NCBI GenBank assembly: GCA_018267365.1
Contig: JAFDYQ010000002.1
Location: 62,001-126,000, forward strand
DNA: 64,000 nucleotides
Origin: Bacteroidota bacterium
Lineage (GTDB): Bacteria; Bacteroidota; Bacteroidia; Chitinophagales; LD1
Reading direction: 5' to 3'
Within the stretch, counting starts at the first letter, position 1, and each line of letters begins with the position of its first letter. Made by a program: the position numbers and the translations under genes. The notes beneath the pieces are model-generated. The model saw only the letters and a list, made by a program, of their open reading frames with translations, was not told the DNA's origin and ran no database searches. Positions 61,551-64,000 of this stretch are shown one piece after another.

Positions 61551-63372
61551 CGTTTGGCGCAGTGCTCCCGGCAGGTATACCGGCAAAGTGTGCAACGACC
61601 AACGCTGCCTTGCTCTGGCCCACCACTTCGGCTATTTCCTCCTGCGAAGCCTCTTTGAGCTTCTTCACAGATTTGAAGTGTTGTATGAGTTTTTCAAAAG
61701 TTTTATTGCCCACACCTTTGATCGTAGTCAGCTCCGAGGTCGTCTGGCTTTTACTTCGCTTATTGCGGTGGGCTGTGATGCCAAAGCGGTGAGCCTCGTC
61801 ACGCAGGCGCTGTATCAATTTCAGGCCCTCAGACTTTTTATTGATATACAGTGGCAGACTATCTTCGGGAAAATATATTTCCTCCAGTCGCTTCGCTATA
61901 CCCACTATCGGCACCTGACCATAGATATTGAGTTTCTCCAGGCTCTTGACTGCAGCGCTGAGCTGGCCTTTGCCGCCGTCTATCACTATCAGGTTGGGTA
62001 GCGGATCGCCCTCTTCTATCATGCGGCGGTAGCGGCGGTACACAGCCTCCTCCATCGTAGCAAAGTCATCCGGACCCTCTACAGTTTTGACATTAAACCA
62101 TCTATAGTCCTTCTTAGATGGCTTGGCATCGCGAAATACAACAATAGATGATACAGGATTTGTACCTTGCATATTAGAGTTGTCAAAGCATTCTATATGC
62201 CGTGGCAGGTCTTTCAACCTCAGATCGTCTTTCAGTGTTTTCATGATACGGAAGGATGGGTTCTTTTCCTCCGATGTCATTTGCTGGTTTAGTCGCTCCT
62301 GGCGTGCATAGAGCGCATTCTTGGTAGCCAGATCCACCAGTTTTTTCTTATCACCTATCACAGGCACAGCTACACTGACTCCATCTACCGGTATCTCTAT
62401 CGCGAATGGCAACAGCAGGTCATCTATCTGGATATTGTCAGAGAAGCTGCACTCACGCACTGCTGCCTCCAGCATCTCTTCGCGTGTCTCATCCAGCACC
62501 CGCTTCAGCTCCAGTGCCTTGGTCTGTATGATCACGCCATTGCCTATGCGCAGATAGTTGATAAAGGCTGTCGTCTCCGTCTCCGTATAGCCGTATACAT
62601 CCACATTGTTCAGCTTCGGGTTTACGATAGTAGACTTGCTCTGATAGTCCGTGAGCAGGTCTATTTTCTCTTTAAACTCATTGGCCCGCTCAAACTCCAT
62701 ATTCTCTGCATACTTCTGCATCTTGCCGCGCAGATAGTACATTACAGAGCCGAAGTTGCTCTTCAGGATATCCTTTACCTGACGGATAGACTCATCATAT
62801 TCTTCTTTGCTCTGCAGCGCCTCGCATGGCCCCAGGCAGTTCTTGATATGGTACTGCAGGCATACTTTAAACTTCTTCGCCTCGATGTTCTTTGGCGAGA
62901 GTGGCAGCGTACACGTGCGTAGTGGGAAAATCGTAGTGAGCAGATTTAGTATGATGCGTACCTGCCCCACTGATGTATAAGGCCCGAGGTATTCCGACCC
63001 ATCCTTTATGAGCTGCCGCGTCAGGAAGACGCGCGGGTACTCCTCATTCTTTATCACGATATACGGGTAGGATTTGTCATCCTTCAGGCTCACATTGTAG
63101 CGTGGCTGGTATTTCTTGATCAGGCTATTCTCCAGCAGAAAGGCATCCTGCTCCGTATCTACTATCGTAAACTCTATCTTATGGATCTTGCGCACCATGT
63201 GCGCTATACGAAAGGTATGGTCGTTTTTATTGAAATAAGATGATACGCGCTTTTTCAGGTCTTTGGCCTTGCCTATATACAGGATAGTCCCCTCCTCGTC
63301 ATAGTAGCGGTACACCCCCGGCTGATTAGGCAGGCTATCGCGGTATTGCGCAGCAAATTCTTCTAAGATCAC
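61534..63372 (-). CDS. uvrC: UvrABC excinuclease subunit C
   Basis: A 612-residue nucleotide-excision-repair nuclease that makes both incisions around UvrAB-marked damage. The N-terminal GIY-YIG domain is present as G-V-Y-R-Y-Y and L-Y-I-G-K-A-K-D-L-K-K-R, then the UVR motif region (about 205-240), the endonuclease V-like C-terminal nuclease with H-I-E-C-F-D-N-S and V-I-D-G-G-K-G-Q-L, and the final helix-hairpin-helix (I-K-G-V-G-N-K-T). Length is standard. It lies 45 bp after the PBP1A-type gene on the same strand. Confidence 0.96.
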   Translation of the reverse strand: MILEEFAAQYRDSLPNQPGVYRYYDEEGTILYIGKAKDLKKRVSSYFNKNDHTFRIAHMVRKIHKIEFTIVDTEQDAFLLENSLIKKYQPRYNVSLKDDKSYPYIVIKNEEYPRVFLTRQLIKDGSEYLGPYTSVGQVRIILNLLTTIFPLRTCTLPLSPKNIEAKKFKVCLQYHIKNCLGPCEALQSKEEYDESIRQVKDILKSNFGSVMYYLRGKMQKYAENMEFERANEFKEKIDLLTDYQSKSTIVNPKLNNVDVYGYTETETTAFINYLRIGNGVIIQTKALELKRVLDETREEMLEAAVRECSFSDNIQIDDLLLPFAIEIPVDGVSVAVPVIGDKKKLVDLATKNALYARQERLNQQMTSEEKNPSFRIMKTLKDDLRLKDLPRHIECFDNSNMQGTNPVSSIVVFRDAKPSKKDYRWFNVKTVEGPDDFATMEEAVYRRYRRMIEEGDPLPNLIVIDGGKGQLSAAVKSLEKLNIYGQVPIVGIAKRLEEIYFPEDSLPLYINKKSEGLKLIQRLRDEAHRFGITAHRNKRSKSQTTSELTTIKGVGNKTFEKLIQHFKSVKKLKEASQEEIAEVVGQSKAALVVAHFAGIPAGSTAPNETGQE

Positions 63373-63417
63373 GGTATAAAAGTAGGCAAAAGATCATTGC
63401 GCTGCCAGTGCAGTTCA

Positions 63418-64000
63418 CTACTCTCCAAACTCTGCCGACCTGTCCACCTTCTGCCCTGCGTAGGTCTTGCAGTTCAGATCTATGGTCAGCTTCTCTGGCC
63501 GCTCAAACTGCCGTGAGGGAGAGATACCCAGCGCCGTAGAGTCGGCAAAAACCTTTTGCAGAAATTTCGCACAGATAGGCAGCGCCGTGCTGGCACCCTG
63601 CCCATACTCCATACTGCGAAACCGTATGAACCTATCCTCACAGCCCACCCACGTGGCCGTCACCAGATCCGGCGTGCAGCCCATAAACCAGCCGTCAGAG
63701 TTATTCTGCGTCGTACCGGTTTTGCCTATGATATCTCCCGGCAGGTGGTAGCGGTAGCGCAGGCGCACGCCCGTGCCATAGCTCACTACTCCGCGCAGCA
63801 GGTCTACCATTACATAGGCAGTAGGCTCGTCCAGCACCTCGCGCTGCTCCGCAGCAAAGCTTGCTATGACCGTGCCGGTCCGGTCCTCTATACGTGTCAC
63901 AAAGATGGGATCCACATGCACTCCCTTATTAGCAAAGGTGGTATACGCACCCGCCATCTCTATCAATGATATATCTGCTGTACCGAGGCAGATAGATGGC
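63418..64000 (-). CDS. Penicillin-binding protein 1A-type, 3' part only
   Basis: The last 190 or so residues of a bifunctional peptidoglycan synthase; the gene runs off the right edge. Upstream of the first internal Met the frame continues in from the edge as P-S-I-C-L-G-T-A-D-I-S-L-I-E-M-A-G-A-Y-T-T-F-A-N-K-G, the region conserved before the transpeptidase KTG box. The K-T-G-T-T motif and the N-N-S-D-G-W-F-M-G segment that follows are typical of class A PBPs. The N-terminal glycosyltransferase domain lies outside the window. Confidence 0.88.
   Translation of the reverse strand, partial: PSICLGTADISLIEMAGAYTTFANKGVHVDPIFVTRIEDRTGTVIASFAAEQREVLDEPTAYVMVDLLRGVVSYGTGVRLRYRYHLPGDIIGKTGTTQNNSDGWFMGCTPDLVTATWVGCEDRFIRFRSMEYGQGASTALPICAKFLQKVFADSTALGISPSRQFERPEKLTIDLNCKTYAGQKVDRSAEFGE

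Overview
The window looks like chromosomal DNA from a member of the Bacteroidota, probably a Chitinophagales/Sphingobacteriales-type bacterium. The evidence is type IX secretion (T9SS) parts and cargo (a PorP/SprF-like protein, a PorE-like OmpA protein, and at least four secreted proteins ending in a T9SS sorting domain), TAnnTTTG-type -7 promoter boxes in front of several genes, a bacillithiol-system YtxJ protein, HEGIPGHH-type DUF885 lipoproteins, and Bacteroidota-style Lgt and Mpl. No rRNA, CRISPR array, prophage or plasmid backbone was seen. Function assignments come from reading motifs by eye; no database search was possible.

Layout. 0-5 kb: small hypothetical proteins, a GT-C type membrane glycosyltransferase, an operon of HesB/IscA plus a pentapeptide-repeat protein, methylmalonyl-CoA epimerase followed by a YjjG-type nucleotidase, and tRNA-Ser(UGA). 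5-6.7 kb: small membrane proteins, a decayed alkylsulfatase tail, and two copies of a 54-bp dispersed repeat built on a hairpin. 6.7-10 kb: queA, a pentameric ligand-gated ion channel homologue, and lgt. 10.2-13.7 kb: PorP/SprF-like and PorE-like genes. 13.9-16.8 kb: two tandem PlsC acyltransferases, a secreted trypsin-like protease and tRNA-Leu(UAG). 17-26.5 kb: housekeeping genes (tig, trxB, mpl, ytxJ, DoxX, DinB, DUF885, dapF). 26.6-38.6 kb: a glycine-rich surface protein, a FadJ-type beta-oxidation enzyme, tRNA-Val(GAC), a fusion of a CrtC/AttH-like domain to a polyprenyl diphosphate synthase, and two T9SS-exported M43 metalloproteases around a small membrane protein. 38.8-43.2 kb: the str operon rpsL-rpsG-fusA-rpsJ-rplC, which ends in a terminator right after rplC. 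43.3-46.3 kb: an A/T-richer accessory patch with a T9SS cargo gene, a gene fragment, a REP-associated Y1 transposase (RAYT) flanked by two identical-stem hairpins, and a DUF6624 protein. 46.4-52.2 kb: an ICMT-like methyltransferase, an M19-like hydrolase, a GT39 glycosyltransferase and two paralogous OmpA lipoproteins. 52.5-64 kb: a GMC oxidoreductase with a ferredoxin-like cysteine cluster, a 2377-residue T9SS adhesin, uvrC, and the 3' part of a PBP1A-type gene that runs off the window.

Most notable items: (1) the CrtC/AttH-like plus prenyl-synthase fusion at 31.8-34.1 kb, a candidate single-polypeptide isoprenoid-making and modifying enzyme; (2) the RAYT with its paired REP hairpins next to a truncated gene; (3) a bacterial Cys-loop-receptor-like channel; (4) the S10 ribosomal operon cut off after rplC; (5) the dispersed 54-bp hairpin repeat at 5.5 and 6.6 kb.
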